DNA of 64,000 bases from the NCBI GenBank assembly GCA_018333865.1, contig JAGXSE010000027.1:42317-106316 (forward strand), read 5' to 3'. Shown here piece after piece: positions 7,451-16,439 of the stretch. The stretch's first letter is position 1; each line of letters starts with the position of its first letter. The notes beneath the pieces were generated by a model, which was not told where the DNA came from, did no database searches, and worked only from the letters and a program-made list of their open reading frames with translations. The position numbers and the translations under genes were made by a program. The stretch is from Syntrophomonadaceae bacterium. GTDB lineage: Bacteria > Bacillota > PH28-bin88.

Positions 7451-8122
7451 TTACGTTGCCCTTCCTTTCAGCTCTTGGGCTAGATCCTGCAAGCTGATAC
7501 CGTGGTAAGCCATGAGCACCAAACAATGGTACCACAAATCTGCCATTTCATAGGTAACTTCTTCCCGGCTCAGATTCTTGGAGGCAATCACTACTTCCGC
7601 CGCTTCCTCTGCCAGCTTCTTTAAGATTTTATCCTGGCCCGCATTAAACAGGTAAGAGGTGTAGGAACCTTCCGGCCGCTCTATTTTCCGCTTTTCAATC
7701 ACCTGCCGTAACAGATTCAGTTGAATGGCCAGGTTATGCTCAGTAACCTGCCTGTCCTTGATCGACGCCTGTTCCCCGTCAATAGAGATTAAATGATGAA
7801 AGCAACTGAATTCTCCCTCATGACATGCTACGCCCGATTGCTCCACATGGATCAGCAAGGCATCCTGGTCACAGTCAAAAAAGATTTGCTTGATTTTTTG
7901 CACATGCCCGGAGGTCGCTCCTTTATGCCACAATTCCTGGCGGCTGCGGCTGAAAAACCAGGTCTCCCCTGTTGCTAAGGATTTATGCAGGGATTCTTTA
8001 TTCATATAGGCCAGCATCAAAACCTGGCCGGTTCCTGCATCCTGGATAATCGCCGGCATCAGGCCATCAGAATTGAATTGAAAGGATTCAGTTAATTCCT
8101 GGAATACCATCTTTATCTGCAT
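7451..8122 (-). CDS. hisI: Bifunctional phosphoribosyl-AMP cyclohydrolase / phosphoribosyl-ATP pyrophosphohydrolase
   Basis: This enzyme catalyses steps 2 and 3 of histidine synthesis. The N-terminal cyclohydrolase domain carries [25 protein letters not shown], the metal ligands of DCDQDALL, and a later C and H pair ([13 protein letters not shown]). The C-terminal MazG-like HisE domain has [21 protein letters not shown] and [18 protein letters not shown]. It is the last gene of the operon, and its start lies inside the end of hisF. The ATG at 8122 is chosen because of AAAGGAG upstream. An ATG at 8110 is possible. Confidence 0.93.
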   Translation of the reverse strand: MQIKMVFQELTESFQFNSDGLMPAIIQDAGTGQVLMLAYMNKESLHKSLATGETWFFSRSRQELWHKGATSGHVQKIKQIFFDCDQDALLIHVEQSGVACHEGEFSCFHHLISIDGEQASIKDRQVTEHNLAIQLNLLRQVIEKRKIERPEGSYTSYLFNAGQDKILKKLAEEAAEVVIASKNLSREEVTYEMADLWYHCLVLMAYHGISLQDLAQELKGRAT

Positions 8123-8876
8123 GGCGCACCACGACTCCTTTTGCCGCCAAATAGGCTTTGGCCTCGCCAATCGAATATTCTCCATAATGAAAGATTGATG
8201 CTGCCAGCACAGCGTCTGCTTCCCCAGCCGTTAAGCCTTCATAAAGGTGCTCCAGGCTGCCTGCGCCGCCGGAGGCAATTACCGGAATATTGACTGCCTG
8301 GCTTACCGCCCTGGTCAGGGCAAGATCGTAGCCATCTTTCGTACCGTCCCGATCCATGCTGGTGAGGAGGATTTCCCCGGCTCCCAATTCCTCTGCCTGA
8401 CGGGCCCAAACAAGGACATCGAGGCCGGTTGGAGTCCGCCCGCCGTTTACATATACTTCCCAATTCCCCAGTTTTACCTGCCTGGCATCAATGGCTACCA
8501 CCACGCATTGGCTGCCGAACTTCTCTGCTGCCTCCCTGATCAGTTCCGGGTTTTTTACGCCCGCTGTGTTGAGAGATATTTTGTCAGCGCCAGCCTGCAA
8601 CATCCGGCGAATATCTGTCAAAGATCGCAAACCCCCGCCAACGGTAAAAGGAATAAAAACCTGTTCGGCTGTTTTCGCCACTATTTCCGCCATAATATCC
8701 CTGGCCTCCGCCGAGGCGGTAATATCCAGAAACACCAGCTCATCTGCTCCCATTTTATCGTAGGCAGCCGCCAATTCTACCGGATCCCCGGCATCTCTCA
8801 GGTTAACAAAATTTGTTCCCTTCACAACCCGTCCGGCATTGACATCCAGACAGGGAATGATTCTTTTTGCCAGCAT
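8088..8876 (-). CDS. hisF: Imidazole glycerol phosphate synthase, cyclase subunit
   Basis: The 262-residue TIM barrel closes the imidazole ring using ammonia from HisH, releasing AICAR to the purine pathway. Signatures are [16 protein letters not shown], with the catalytic Asp at 11, [39 protein letters not shown] (second catalytic Asp) and the phosphate loop [18 protein letters not shown] lies ahead of the ATG. It begins 2 bp after the hisA stop and overlaps hisI, consistent with tight coupling in the operon. Confidence 0.96.
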   Translation of the reverse strand: MLAKRIIPCLDVNAGRVVKGTNFVNLRDAGDPVELAAAYDKMGADELVFLDITASAEARDIMAEIVAKTAEQVFIPFTVGGGLRSLTDIRRMLQAGADKISLNTAGVKNPELIREAAEKFGSQCVVVAIDARQVKLGNWEVYVNGGRTPTGLDVLVWARQAEELGAGEILLTSMDRDGTKDGYDLALTRAVSQAVNIPVIASGGAGSLEHLYEGLTAGEADAVLAASIFHYGEYSIGEAKAYLAAKGVVVRHADKDGIPGIN

Positions 8877-8878
8877 GA

Positions 8879-9616
8879 TCAGCTCACCTCTCTGCCTCCC
8901 GCTAATGCCAGGGCCTCCGGCAGGCTGATCGCTCCAGTATACAATGCCTTGCCGAGGATAACTCCTTCCACCCCATACTGCTCCAATCGAGCAATTTTCT
9001 CCACATCCTCCAGCGATGCCATCCCACCGGAAGCAATTATTTTTAACCCGGAAGCCTGGGCCAATTCTCTTGTCGCTTCCAAATTCGGACCGGCCATGGT
9101 TCCGTCGCGCCGGATATCCGTATAAATAATCCTTTCCACACCCAGATCAGCCAACTGCCGGGCCAGGTCAAGCGCAGTCCGGTCGACTGTAGCGGCCCAA
9201 CCCTCCACCGCCACCTGGCCATCCCGGCTGTCAATTCCCGCCAGGATGCGAGAACCGAATTCCCGGCAGGCTTCCTTAACCATTGACTGCTGGGATATGG
9301 CTGCCGTACCAAGGATTACTCTGCTAACACCCGTTGCCAAAACCTGAGCCACGGTTTCCATCGTCCGGATGCCCCCCCCCACCTGAACCGGAATATTGAC
9401 ACTCCGGGCTATTTCCCGCACAATATCCGAGTTTCGGGGATAGCCGCAAAAAGCCCCGTCCAAGTCAACGACATGCAAAAATGGGGCTCCCAGCTCTGCC
9501 CAGCGATTAGCTACGGCTACCGGATCATCGGAAAACACCGTTTCTTCCTCCAGCTTTCCCTGGTATAAGCGGACACACTTGGCATCCCGGAGGTCTATGG
9601 CCGGTATGATCATCAT
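8879..9616 (-). CDS. hisA: Phosphoribosylformimino-5-aminoimidazole carboxamide ribotide isomerase
   Basis: It performs the Amadori-type isomerisation of ProFAR to PRFAR. The 245-residue TIM barrel has [19 protein letters not shown] with the catalytic Asp, [37 protein letters not shown] with the second Asp, and IASGGMAS. The ATG overlaps the hisH stop as ATGA. The barrel halves resemble HisF, its neighbour, as expected for these paralogues. Confidence 0.96.
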   Translation of the reverse strand: MMIIPAIDLRDAKCVRLYQGKLEEETVFSDDPVAVANRWAELGAPFLHVVDLDGAFCGYPRNSDIVREIARSVNIPVQVGGGIRTMETVAQVLATGVSRVILGTAAISQQSMVKEACREFGSRILAGIDSRDGQVAVEGWAATVDRTALDLARQLADLGVERIIYTDIRRDGTMAGPNLEATRELAQASGLKIIASGGMASLEDVEKIARLEQYGVEGVILGKALYTGAISLPEALALAGGREVS

Positions 9617-10224
9617 TTAATTACCATCTCCCCGAAGTTTTTTAGCAATTGCAGACCGTGACAGCTACTTTTCTCCGGGTGAAATTGGACACCCATCACA
9701 TTTCCCCTGCCAACGGCTGCAGCAAAATCTATCCCATAATTTGACCAGGCCAGGACCTGCGCCCTGTCCTCTGGGTCAACATAATAGGAATGCACGAAAT
9801 AAAAAGAGGCCTGGGAAGGGATACCCTGCCATAAAGGGTGGTTATCCGCTGTCATTTCAATAGAATTCCATCCCATATGGGGCACTTTCTGCATCGGCGG
9901 CAGCCGCCTGACTTTACCTGGCAGGAGGCCAAAACCCAGGTGGCAGCCATTTTCCTCGCTTAACTCAAACAGCATCTGCAGGCCCAAACAAATCCCCAAA
10001 AACGGCTTGCCTCTTTCTACCACCTGGCAGATGGCTTCACCCATCCCGGTACGTTTTAAACTGGCCATTGCTGCCGCAAAAGCTCCCACCCCTGGCAGCA
10101 CTACCCCTTGGGCCTTAATCACCGTAGCGGGATCATCAGTAACCAGAGACTGATACCCAAACCGTTCAAACCCTTTTTGAACACTGCGCAGGTTGCCTAC
10201 ACCATAATCAATAATTGCAATCAT
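9613..10224 (-). CDS. hisH: Imidazole glycerol phosphate synthase, glutamine amidotransferase subunit
   Basis: This class I glutaminase feeds ammonia to HisF. The triad is visible: Cys in GICLGLQMLFE, His and Glu in GVQFHPEKS. IAIIDYGVGNLRS and VLPGVGAF are family markers. The ATG at 10224 follows GGAGGAAATT directly. An upstream in-frame GTG sits on the ribosome site itself and is unlikely to be used. Confidence 0.95.
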   Translation of the reverse strand: MIAIIDYGVGNLRSVQKGFERFGYQSLVTDDPATVIKAQGVVLPGVGAFAAAMASLKRTGMGEAICQVVERGKPFLGICLGLQMLFELSEENGCHLGFGLLPGKVRRLPPMQKVPHMGWNSIEMTADNHPLWQGIPSQASFYFVHSYYVDPEDRAQVLAWSNYGIDFAAAVGRGNVMGVQFHPEKSSCHGLQLLKNFGEMVIK

Positions 10225-10245
10225 AATTTCCTCCACCCGGTAGCA

Positions 10246-10845
10246 TTATGCCAGAATCCCTTTTGTAGAAGGCACTCCTGCCTCCCGGGGGTCGATTTCC
10301 GTTGCTTCCCGTAAAGCCCGTCCCAAGGCTTTAAACACCGCTTCAAGCATATGGTGGGTATTGCGCCCAGCCAGGAACCTTACGTGCAGGTTCATTCCGC
10401 TCTGGTTCACAAATGCCCGCAAAAATTCTTCTACCAGCTCAGTTGCAAAGCTCCCAACCTGGGACGACAAAAGCACCTCGGCCGGCCAGGCCAGATAGGG
10501 ACGCCCGCTGAGATCAACTGCTACCAGGATCAGGGCGTCGTCCATGGGAATAATTGCATGGCCGTAACGGCGTATTCCTTTTCGTTCACCCAGACAATCT
10601 TTGATGGCTTGGCCCAGGCAAAGGCCAACATCCTCTACCGTGTGATGACCATCCACTTCGAGGTCGCCCCTGGCCTCCACGTCCAGATCAAATAGCCCGT
10701 GGCGGGCAAAAAGAGACAATAAATGATCAAAAAACCCAATGCCCGTTTTAATGGTGGAAACACCTGTTCCCGCCAGGAGAAGCTGAACCGTGATTTCGGT
10801 TTCCCGGGTAACCCGCTTAATTAATGCCGGCCTAGACAATTCCAT
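10246..10845 (-). CDS. hisB: Imidazoleglycerol-phosphate dehydratase
   Basis: This monofunctional HisB of 199 residues dehydrates IGP to imidazole acetol phosphate. The duplicated metal-binding motifs are present: GFFDHLL with VDGHHTVEDVG, then FVNQSGMNLHV and GRNTHHMLEAVFKALGRAL. No histidinol phosphatase domain is fused. It overlaps the 3' end of hisD by 25 bp. ATG 10845 is given. A TTG two codons later has the better-spaced GGAGG. Confidence 0.95.
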   Translation of the reverse strand: MELSRPALIKRVTRETEITVQLLLAGTGVSTIKTGIGFFDHLLSLFARHGLFDLDVEARGDLEVDGHHTVEDVGLCLGQAIKDCLGERKGIRRYGHAIIPMDDALILVAVDLSGRPYLAWPAEVLLSSQVGSFATELVEEFLRAFVNQSGMNLHVRFLAGRNTHHMLEAVFKALGRALREATEIDPREAGVPSTKGILA

Positions 10846-12152
10846 TCCTCCCCTTTCCTTCGGGTATCGAGCTGCTGGAAACGCACCATTACCGCATTAG
10901 CATGGGCCGCCAGACCTTCTACTCGGGCCAGGCACTCAATGTGAGGGAGAGCAGCCTCTAAACCCTCTTTGGTGTAGGAAACCAGGCTCATCCGCCTCAT
11001 AAAGGTTTCTACACCCAAAGGAGAAAAAAACCTGGCAGTACCTCCTGTGGGAAGAACATGATTGGTACCGGCAAAATAATCACCTACTGGTTCAGGGGTA
11101 TAATGGCCCAAAAAGACCGTCCCGGCGTTTTGCACTTTGCCCAACCACTCCCATGGTTCTCCCAAAGCCAATTCAAGATGCTCCGGAGCGAATTTATTAG
11201 CTAAATCCATTGCTTCCGCCAGGTCGGCAGTGATAATGATCCCGCCGTTTTGTGCCAGAGAGGCCCTGGCGATTTCTTGGCGGGGCAAAAGAGTTAGCTG
11301 GTGAGTTACCTCTTGTTGCACTTTTTGCGCCAGATTTGTTTCCGGCGTACATAATACAGAAGATGCCAGAGGGTCGTGCTCTGCCTGAGACAAAAGGTCA
11401 GCAGCCACCCAGGCCGGGTTGGCTGTATGATCAGCCACAATCATGATTTCACTGGGTCCAGCCAGCATGTCAATATCCACATCGCCAAAAACCCTTTTCT
11501 TGGCCGCCGTTACATAGATGTTGCCAGGGCCAACGATTTTATCTACTTTTTGCACCAGCTTTGTACCATAGGCCAGGGCGCCGATAGCCTGGGCACCGCC
11601 TATCTTATAAATCTCAGTCACTCCGGCCAGGTCTGCCGCAACCAGAACATAAGGGTTAACTGTGCTGTCTTTTTGAGGTGGTGTAACCATTACAATTTCC
11701 GGCACCCCTGCCACAACGGCGGGCAAGGCATTCATCAATACTGAAGAGGGATAGACTGCTGTTCCGCCTGGCACATAAATACCTACCCGCCTGAGTGGCC
11801 GGTAAAAAAGACCGAGAATATTGCCCGTCGCATCGGGACTGAGCCAGTTGTTTTTAGTCTGGCGGCGATGGTAAGCGATAATATTCTCTTTAATTATATT
11901 TAATGAAGTGAGGAACTCCGGTTCAATTTTTTGATAGGCATGATCGATCTCCTCCTGGCTTACCCGGATATTGTCCAGTTTAAGCTGTACCCCGTCATAT
12001 TCTAAAGTATATTGAAACAATGCTGTATCACCGGATTCTTTTACAGCTGTCAGCACATTGCCGACCACGTTTTCCACTTCTTGTAATATCTGCAGCTTCT
12101 TATTAAGGAGTTCATCAACTGCCGGGTGCCTGCTGGTTATAATTCTCAACAC
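10821..12152 (-). CDS. hisD: Histidinol dehydrogenase
   Basis: It catalyses the last two oxidations, histidinol to histidine, with NAD and zinc. Motifs are GLFYRPLRRVGIYVPGG, KIVGPGNIYVTAAKK, DMLAGPSEIMIVAD, SQAEHDPLASSVL (zinc and base residues) and FAPEHLEL. The GTG start follows GGAGG and overlaps the hisG stop (GTGTTGA). Length 443 is slightly longer than usual because of an RRKGEEWN tail that runs into hisB. Confidence 0.95.
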   Translation of the reverse strand: MLRIITSRHPAVDELLNKKLQILQEVENVVGNVLTAVKESGDTALFQYTLEYDGVQLKLDNIRVSQEEIDHAYQKIEPEFLTSLNIIKENIIAYHRRQTKNNWLSPDATGNILGLFYRPLRRVGIYVPGGTAVYPSSVLMNALPAVVAGVPEIVMVTPPQKDSTVNPYVLVAADLAGVTEIYKIGGAQAIGALAYGTKLVQKVDKIVGPGNIYVTAAKKRVFGDVDIDMLAGPSEIMIVADHTANPAWVAADLLSQAEHDPLASSVLCTPETNLAQKVQQEVTHQLTLLPRQEIARASLAQNGGIIITADLAEAMDLANKFAPEHLELALGEPWEWLGKVQNAGTVFLGHYTPEPVGDYFAGTNHVLPTGGTARFFSPLGVETFMRRMSLVSYTKEGLEAALPHIECLARVEGLAAHANAVMVRFQQLDTRRKGEEWNCLGRH

Positions 12153-12823
12153 TTCTGTTCGCCTCCATTCCCAACTGCCAATCGCAGATGCTCCACGATC
12201 GTATGCATTCGATGATGGTGAATCCGGTAGCTCACTCTATTGGCAATCAACCGCGCTGTTGCTTCAAAAATATCGGCTACGGGAACCAGATCGTTCTCGG
12301 CCAGAGTACGGCCAGTAGAAACAATATCAACTATCATCTCCGCCAACCCAACCCTAGGCGCTAACTCAATGTTTCCATGCAATTTTAGAACTTCTACCTG
12401 CATCCCCTTGCCGGCAAAATACTCCTGGGCAACCCGGGGAAACTTAGTTGCTACCCGCACCCGGTCAAAATAGGACAGGCCCTGACCGCTTTTATGATAT
12501 TCCGCGGCTACCTGCTTCGGCACCGCAGCCACAAACCGGCAGCGGCCAAATTTCAAATCAACCAATTCAAAAACCTCTGCCCCGGCTTCAACCACCGTAT
12601 CTTTGCCGACGATGCCCATATCGGCTGCTCCATAATCGACATAAATTGGGATGTCTGTCGGGCGGCAAATAATATAGCGGATTTGCTCCCGGGGAAAATG
12701 AAACAAAAGCTGACGGGATTCGGTTAGCACATTTTCTACCGGCAGTCCGGCCTTTCCCAGTATCCCCAAGGCCTCATCCCCCAGTTTGCCTTTCGGCAAG
12801 GCGATAGTCACTTCTTTTTGCAT
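12146..12823 (-). CDS. hisG: ATP phosphoribosyltransferase, short form catalytic subunit
   Basis: The first and committed step joins ATP to PRPP. At 225 residues this is the short form that lacks the C-terminal ACT-like regulatory domain and needs HisZ. Motifs include IALPKGKL, CRPTDIPIYVDYGAADMGIVGKD, with the PRPP loop at ELAPRVGLAEMIVDIVSTGRTL. The hisZ gene ends immediately before its ATG, fitting the HisG-HisZ hetero-octamer. Histidine feedback would act through HisZ. Confidence 0.95.
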   Translation of the reverse strand: MQKEVTIALPKGKLGDEALGILGKAGLPVENVLTESRQLLFHFPREQIRYIICRPTDIPIYVDYGAADMGIVGKDTVVEAGAEVFELVDLKFGRCRFVAAVPKQVAAEYHKSGQGLSYFDRVRVATKFPRVAQEYFAGKGMQVEVLKLHGNIELAPRVGLAEMIVDIVSTGRTLAENDLVPVADIFEATARLIANRVSYRIHHHRMHTIVEHLRLAVGNGGEQKC

Positions 12824-14005
12824 CTAATCCTCTCCTATGGCGATGACCTCTTTGATCCCTTTAGATTTAGCATAGGCATATAATTCAGGTCCTGCTTTCC
12901 CGCTCAATTCCACTTCCACTTTGGCCCCGGCCTGGCGCAACTTCGCTGCCGTTTGCAGTACCCTGGCATGGCTGGCTCCGGCCACCAGATAATCCGGTGC
13001 CAAAGCCCCGGCTAACCTTGCCGTCGGGCTTGCCATCATCACCCGCTCTATTCCCAGGGCGAATCCGGTGGCCGGACAAGGACAGCCGAACCTTTCCAAC
13101 AAGTTATCATATCGGCCTCCGCCGCAGACAGGAAAACCAAGACCAGGGGCATAACCTTCAAACACGATTCCGGTGTAGTAATCAAAATCCCGCAACAGCC
13201 CCAGGTCGAAAAACACCTGGTCAGCAACTTTATAGGCTTGCAATGCTTCCCATACCTCTGCCAGGTTTTCTAACTCAAGCCTGGCCTCCTCATCTTTGAT
13301 TAAATTGAAAAATTTCTGTAAAACCGAGTTTCCCCCGTGCAGGTTATAAACAGCCAATATAAGCTCCCGCTGCCCTGGCGACAAGTTGGCTTTTTCGAGC
13401 AGCTGTTCAAGTTTAACCAGGTCTTTTCTGCTCATAGCTTGTTTTAACATGTGAATTTCATCGGGAGGCAGGTCTAACTCAGCCAACAAGCGTTTGGTAA
13501 CTGATATTTGACCGATCCCCAAGCGAAAATTCTCCAGTCCCGCACACCGCAGGGCTTCAATAGCTAAAGCGATCACTTCGGCATCGGCCCAGGGGCCTTT
13601 AGCCCCTACCAGTTCTACCCCGGCCTGGTAAAATTCCCGCTGCCGGCCGGTCTGGCTGGATTCATAGCGAAATACATTTGCGATATAAAAAAGTCTCAGC
13701 GGAGTTTCCTGTCCCCTCAATAAGCGAGAACCGGTCAACCGGGCAATTGGGGTGGTCATGTCAGGCCGCAAGGCCAGCACAGGGCCCTGCCGGTCTATGA
13801 ACTTATAAATCATGTCCTCTTCCAGAGTGGTTTCTGCGTTTTGAAAGGTATGGTAATACTCTATAGTGGGGGTTACTACCTCCTGGTATGCCCACTGTTG
13901 GAACAGTTTGGCCAACCTGTTTTCCAATTCCCTTTTCTTCCAGGCCTCTCCCGGCAGCCAGTCCCTTACTCCTTCAGGCAGCCGCCAGACCATTATCTTA
14001 GCCAT
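12824..14005 (-). CDS. hisZ: ATP phosphoribosyltransferase regulatory subunit (HisRS-like)
   Basis: This histidyl-tRNA synthetase paralogue of 393 residues lacks the anticodon-binding domain. Class II motifs remain (FQQWAYQEVVTPTIEY, LRPDMTTPIARL, FRYESSQTGRQREFYQAG, GGGRYDNLLERFG, GFALGIERV). The C-terminal tail ends with YAYAKSKGIKEVIAIGED. It confers activity and histidine feedback on short HisG. It is first in the his operon. GGGGCGAAGG precedes its ATG, and yerC ends about 120 bp upstream. Confidence 0.93.
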   Translation of the reverse strand: MAKIMVWRLPEGVRDWLPGEAWKKRELENRLAKLFQQWAYQEVVTPTIEYYHTFQNAETTLEEDMIYKFIDRQGPVLALRPDMTTPIARLTGSRLLRGQETPLRLFYIANVFRYESSQTGRQREFYQAGVELVGAKGPWADAEVIALAIEALRCAGLENFRLGIGQISVTKRLLAELDLPPDEIHMLKQAMSRKDLVKLEQLLEKANLSPGQRELILAVYNLHGGNSVLQKFFNLIKDEEARLELENLAEVWEALQAYKVADQVFFDLGLLRDFDYYTGIVFEGYAPGLGFPVCGGGRYDNLLERFGCPCPATGFALGIERVMMASPTARLAGALAPDYLVAGASHARVLQTAAKLRQAGAKVEVELSGKAGPELYAYAKSKGIKEVIAIGED

Positions 14006-14099
14006 GCCTTCGCCCCAATTCCTTTATCATGATAACATATTAACGTAATAATACCACCGGTTCAGAAACCCCGTCAATAAAATTTTTTGCTAAAGAAGA

Positions 14100-14119
14100 A
14101 AACCCCTGCAGGGGGTTTC
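14100..14119 (-). terminator. Intrinsic terminator after yerC
   Basis: On the minus strand AAACCCCCTGCAGGGGTTTT folds into a short GC stem and is followed by a T-rich run. It lies 10 bp past the yerC stop, so yerC may be terminated, or its read-through attenuated, before the his operon. Confidence 0.6.
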
Positions 14120-14128
14120 GGGAAAAAT

Positions 14129-14434
14129 CTATGGTTCCTGATGGCTGTGAAGGCGGCGTAAAATAAGGCGGTAACCGTCAGCGCCATAGTAAAGGGATCG
14201 CTTTACCCTGCTGATGGTGGCGGTGCTAGCTCCGGTTACCTCTGCAATAGTGCCGTAAGTATAGTTTTTTTCCAGCATCTTGGCTACCTCAAGGCGCTGA
14301 GCAAGGGCTTTGATTTCACCGATTGTGCAAATATCTTCGAAAAAGCGATAGCATTCCTCCCGGTCCTGCAGCAAGAGGACCGCTTCGAACAGGGCATCTA
14401 CAAAAGGATCCTGCAGCTTGCTGTTAAAAGCCAC
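14129..14434 (-). CDS. yerC: YerC/YecD family TrpR-related regulator
   Basis: This small DNA-binding protein of about 101 residues belongs to the TrpR-like superfamily. It shows FVDALFEAVLLLQDREECYRFF, the helix-turn-helix EIKALAQRLEVAKML and the recognition stretch TYGTIAEVTGASTATISRVKRSL. The GTG at 14434 is chosen because GGAGG stands 8 nt upstream. Another GTG at 14443 abuts the ribosome site. In Clostridia such genes commonly precede histidine operons, so it is a likely regulator of the downstream hisZGDBHAFI genes (inference from family and position). Confidence 0.88.
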   Translation of the reverse strand: MAFNSKLQDPFVDALFEAVLLLQDREECYRFFEDICTIGEIKALAQRLEVAKMLEKNYTYGTIAEVTGASTATISRVKRSLYYGADGYRLILRRLHSHQEP

Positions 14435-14619
14435 GCCCGCCACCTCCCTCTAATTCTTATTATTTATTCTACAGACATAAATTAACTCCTTTACCTCTCC
14501 CATCAGATCTGGGAAACAAATGCAAATCTCGCTCCAGCCGCATTACCAGCAAAGCCTCATGCCATACTATAGCCAGAATACCCTGGTGTCATGCTAAAGG
14601 GAAGACTTGAGCAACAGGT

Positions 14620-14648
14620 TTGACACTCATCCAGCCAGCGGTTAAAAT
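14620..14648 (+). promoter_or_regulatory. Sigma-A promoter for ferredoxin gene
   Basis: TTGACA, 17-bp spacer, TAAAAT, followed 32 bp later by the GTG start of the ferredoxin gene. The match to consensus is strong, and it faces away from yerC. Confidence 0.75.
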
Positions 14649-14680
14649 TAACATAAAATGTTGAATGGGGGAAATTTTAA

Positions 14681-15058
14681 GTGGCAAGAAGAAAAATCGT
14701 TAACATCAACGAGGACCTCTGCGACGGGTGCGGCCTGTGTGTAAGTCCTTGCGCCGAATCGGCCATCACCATTGTGAATGGCAAGGCCAGGGTAATCAGT
14801 GATGAGCTCTGTGATGGAATGGGGGTTTGTCTTTCGGTCTGCCCTACGGGAGCTTTGACCTTAGAGGAACGGGAGGCAGCAGATTTTAATCCGGAAGCAG
14901 TGGAAGAGCGCCAGCGGGAACTTGCGCATAAAGAGGCCGATGCCCTGTGCCACCGCTGTGGCAGCGATGACCAGGACAGAGCCCTTTTGCAGGTCCGCAA
15001 ACAGGGCAAACAGCAATGGGTTTGCACCCGCTGTCTGCCCGGCCTTATTCACGGGTAG
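14681..15058 (+). CDS. 2[4Fe-4S] ferredoxin with C-terminal zinc-ribbon-like tail
   Basis: The 125-residue protein has two clusters, CDGCGLCVSPC and then CDGMGVCLSVCP. In the second, the middle position of CxxCxxC is Met-Gly, so one of the usual four ligands is absent and a [3Fe-4S] or altered cluster is possible. The tail carries CHRCG about 20 residues before CTRC, a likely zinc ribbon. The GTG start follows GGGGGAAA and lies 32 bp beyond a consensus promoter. It is a single-gene transcript converging on purD. The family is common in anaerobes as a cytoplasmic electron carrier, and the partner is unknown. Confidence 0.85.
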   Translation: MARRKIVNINEDLCDGCGLCVSPCAESAITIVNGKARVISDELCDGMGVCLSVCPTGALTLEEREAADFNPEAVEERQRELAHKEADALCHRCGSDDQDRALLQVRKQGKQQWVCTRCLPGLIHG

Positions 15059-15133
15059 ACTCCCAGACTACAATCGCAGAATGCAGCCGGGGTGAACTGC
15101 CCTGGTTTAAGCATGACTTCGATAACCTTGGGC

Positions 15134-16411
15134 TTATTGCTGCCGGGCTTTCTTGCCAATATCGGTGCGGTAGTGCATAGCCGGAAAGCTAATCCCTGCT
15201 ACTCTGTTGTAAGCCTTCTGAATCGCTTGTGGAATCGTACCCCCCCTGGATGTGACGCCCAGGACGCGGCCGCCGGCTGTTACAATTTGTCCGTCTTTTT
15301 CAGCAGTTCCGGCATGAAACACCATTACTCCCTGCGATTCCTGTTCCACCCATGGATCAAGCCCTGTAATCAGATCACCTTTCCGGTAACTGCCGGGATA
15401 CCCTCCGGCGGCCAGGACCACACACACAGCCGGATCCGGCAACCATCGGATTTCCTGGCCGGCCAGCCTTTCTTCCACCACCGCCATCATGATGTCCAGC
15501 AAATCGGTTTCCAAACGCATCAGGATCGGCTGGGTCTCCGGGTCGCCAAAACGGGCGTTATACTCCAGGACTTTGGGCCCATCTTTGGTGAGCATCAGGC
15601 CGGCATATAAAACTCCTTGATAGGGATGGCCTTCCTTCGCCATTCCTTGGATTGTTGGCAGCAGAACTTCTGCTAACACCTGTTGTTGCAGATCCGGGGT
15701 AAAAATTGGAGCTGGGGAATAGGCGCCCATGCCGCCGGTGTTGGGACCGGCATCGCCATCAAAAACTCGCTTGTGGTCCTGGGCCGAGACCATCGGGATA
15801 ATGGTGCGGCCATCGGTAAAAGCCAGCAGGCTGACCTCCTCCCCTTCCAGGTATTCTTCGATCACTACCCTTTCACCGGCCTGGCCGAAGGAACGCTCTT
15901 CCATGATCGTATCCACGGCAGCCAGGGCTGTAGCCTCATCCATGGCTACGACTACACCTTTCCCTGCTGCCAAACCGTCTGCCTTCACCACACATGGAGC
16001 TCCGTGACCCCGGATAAACTCTCTGGCCTTGTCCGGCTCCCAAAACACCCCGTAACGGGCAGTGGGGATCCCGTACTTCACCATTAATTCTTTGGCGAAA
16101 GCCTTGCTGCCTTCGATGGCGGCGGCTTTTTGAGCAGGGCCGAATATTTTTAAGCCCGCTGCCCGGAATTGGTCCACAATTCCCTGCACCAGGGGCCCTT
16201 CCGGGCCGACTACGGTCAGGTCTATTTCCTCAGCCTGGGCAAAAGCCAAAAGACCCGGCAGGTTATCTGCTGCAATGTCAACACATTTAGCCAGTTTGGC
16301 GATGCCGGCATTGCCTGGGGCGCAATAAATCCTGCTCGCTTTCGTGCTCTGGCTCAGCTTCCAGACCAGGGCATGTTCCCTGCCCCCGCCGCCAATAACC
16401 AGGATCTTCAT
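15134..16411 (-). CDS. purD: Phosphoribosylamine-glycine ligase
   Basis: This ATP-grasp enzyme of 425 residues converts phosphoribosylamine and glycine to GAR. Motifs are MKILVIGGGGREHALVWKL, VGPEGPLVQGIVD, PCVVKADGLAAGKGVVVA, GPNTGGMGAYSPAP, LEYNARFGDPETQPIL and AAGGYPGSY. It is the last gene of the purine operon and is convergent with the ferredoxin gene. Confidence 0.96.
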   Translation of the reverse strand: MKILVIGGGGREHALVWKLSQSTKASRIYCAPGNAGIAKLAKCVDIAADNLPGLLAFAQAEEIDLTVVGPEGPLVQGIVDQFRAAGLKIFGPAQKAAAIEGSKAFAKELMVKYGIPTARYGVFWEPDKAREFIRGHGAPCVVKADGLAAGKGVVVAMDEATALAAVDTIMEERSFGQAGERVVIEEYLEGEEVSLLAFTDGRTIIPMVSAQDHKRVFDGDAGPNTGGMGAYSPAPIFTPDLQQQVLAEVLLPTIQGMAKEGHPYQGVLYAGLMLTKDGPKVLEYNARFGDPETQPILMRLETDLLDIMMAVVEERLAGQEIRWLPDPAVCVVLAAGGYPGSYRKGDLITGLDPWVEQESQGVMVFHAGTAEKDGQIVTAGGRVLGVTSRGGTIPQAIQKAYNRVAGISFPAMHYRTDIGKKARQQ

Positions 16412-16439
16412 TCATACCAACTCCAATGCTGAATGGTTC

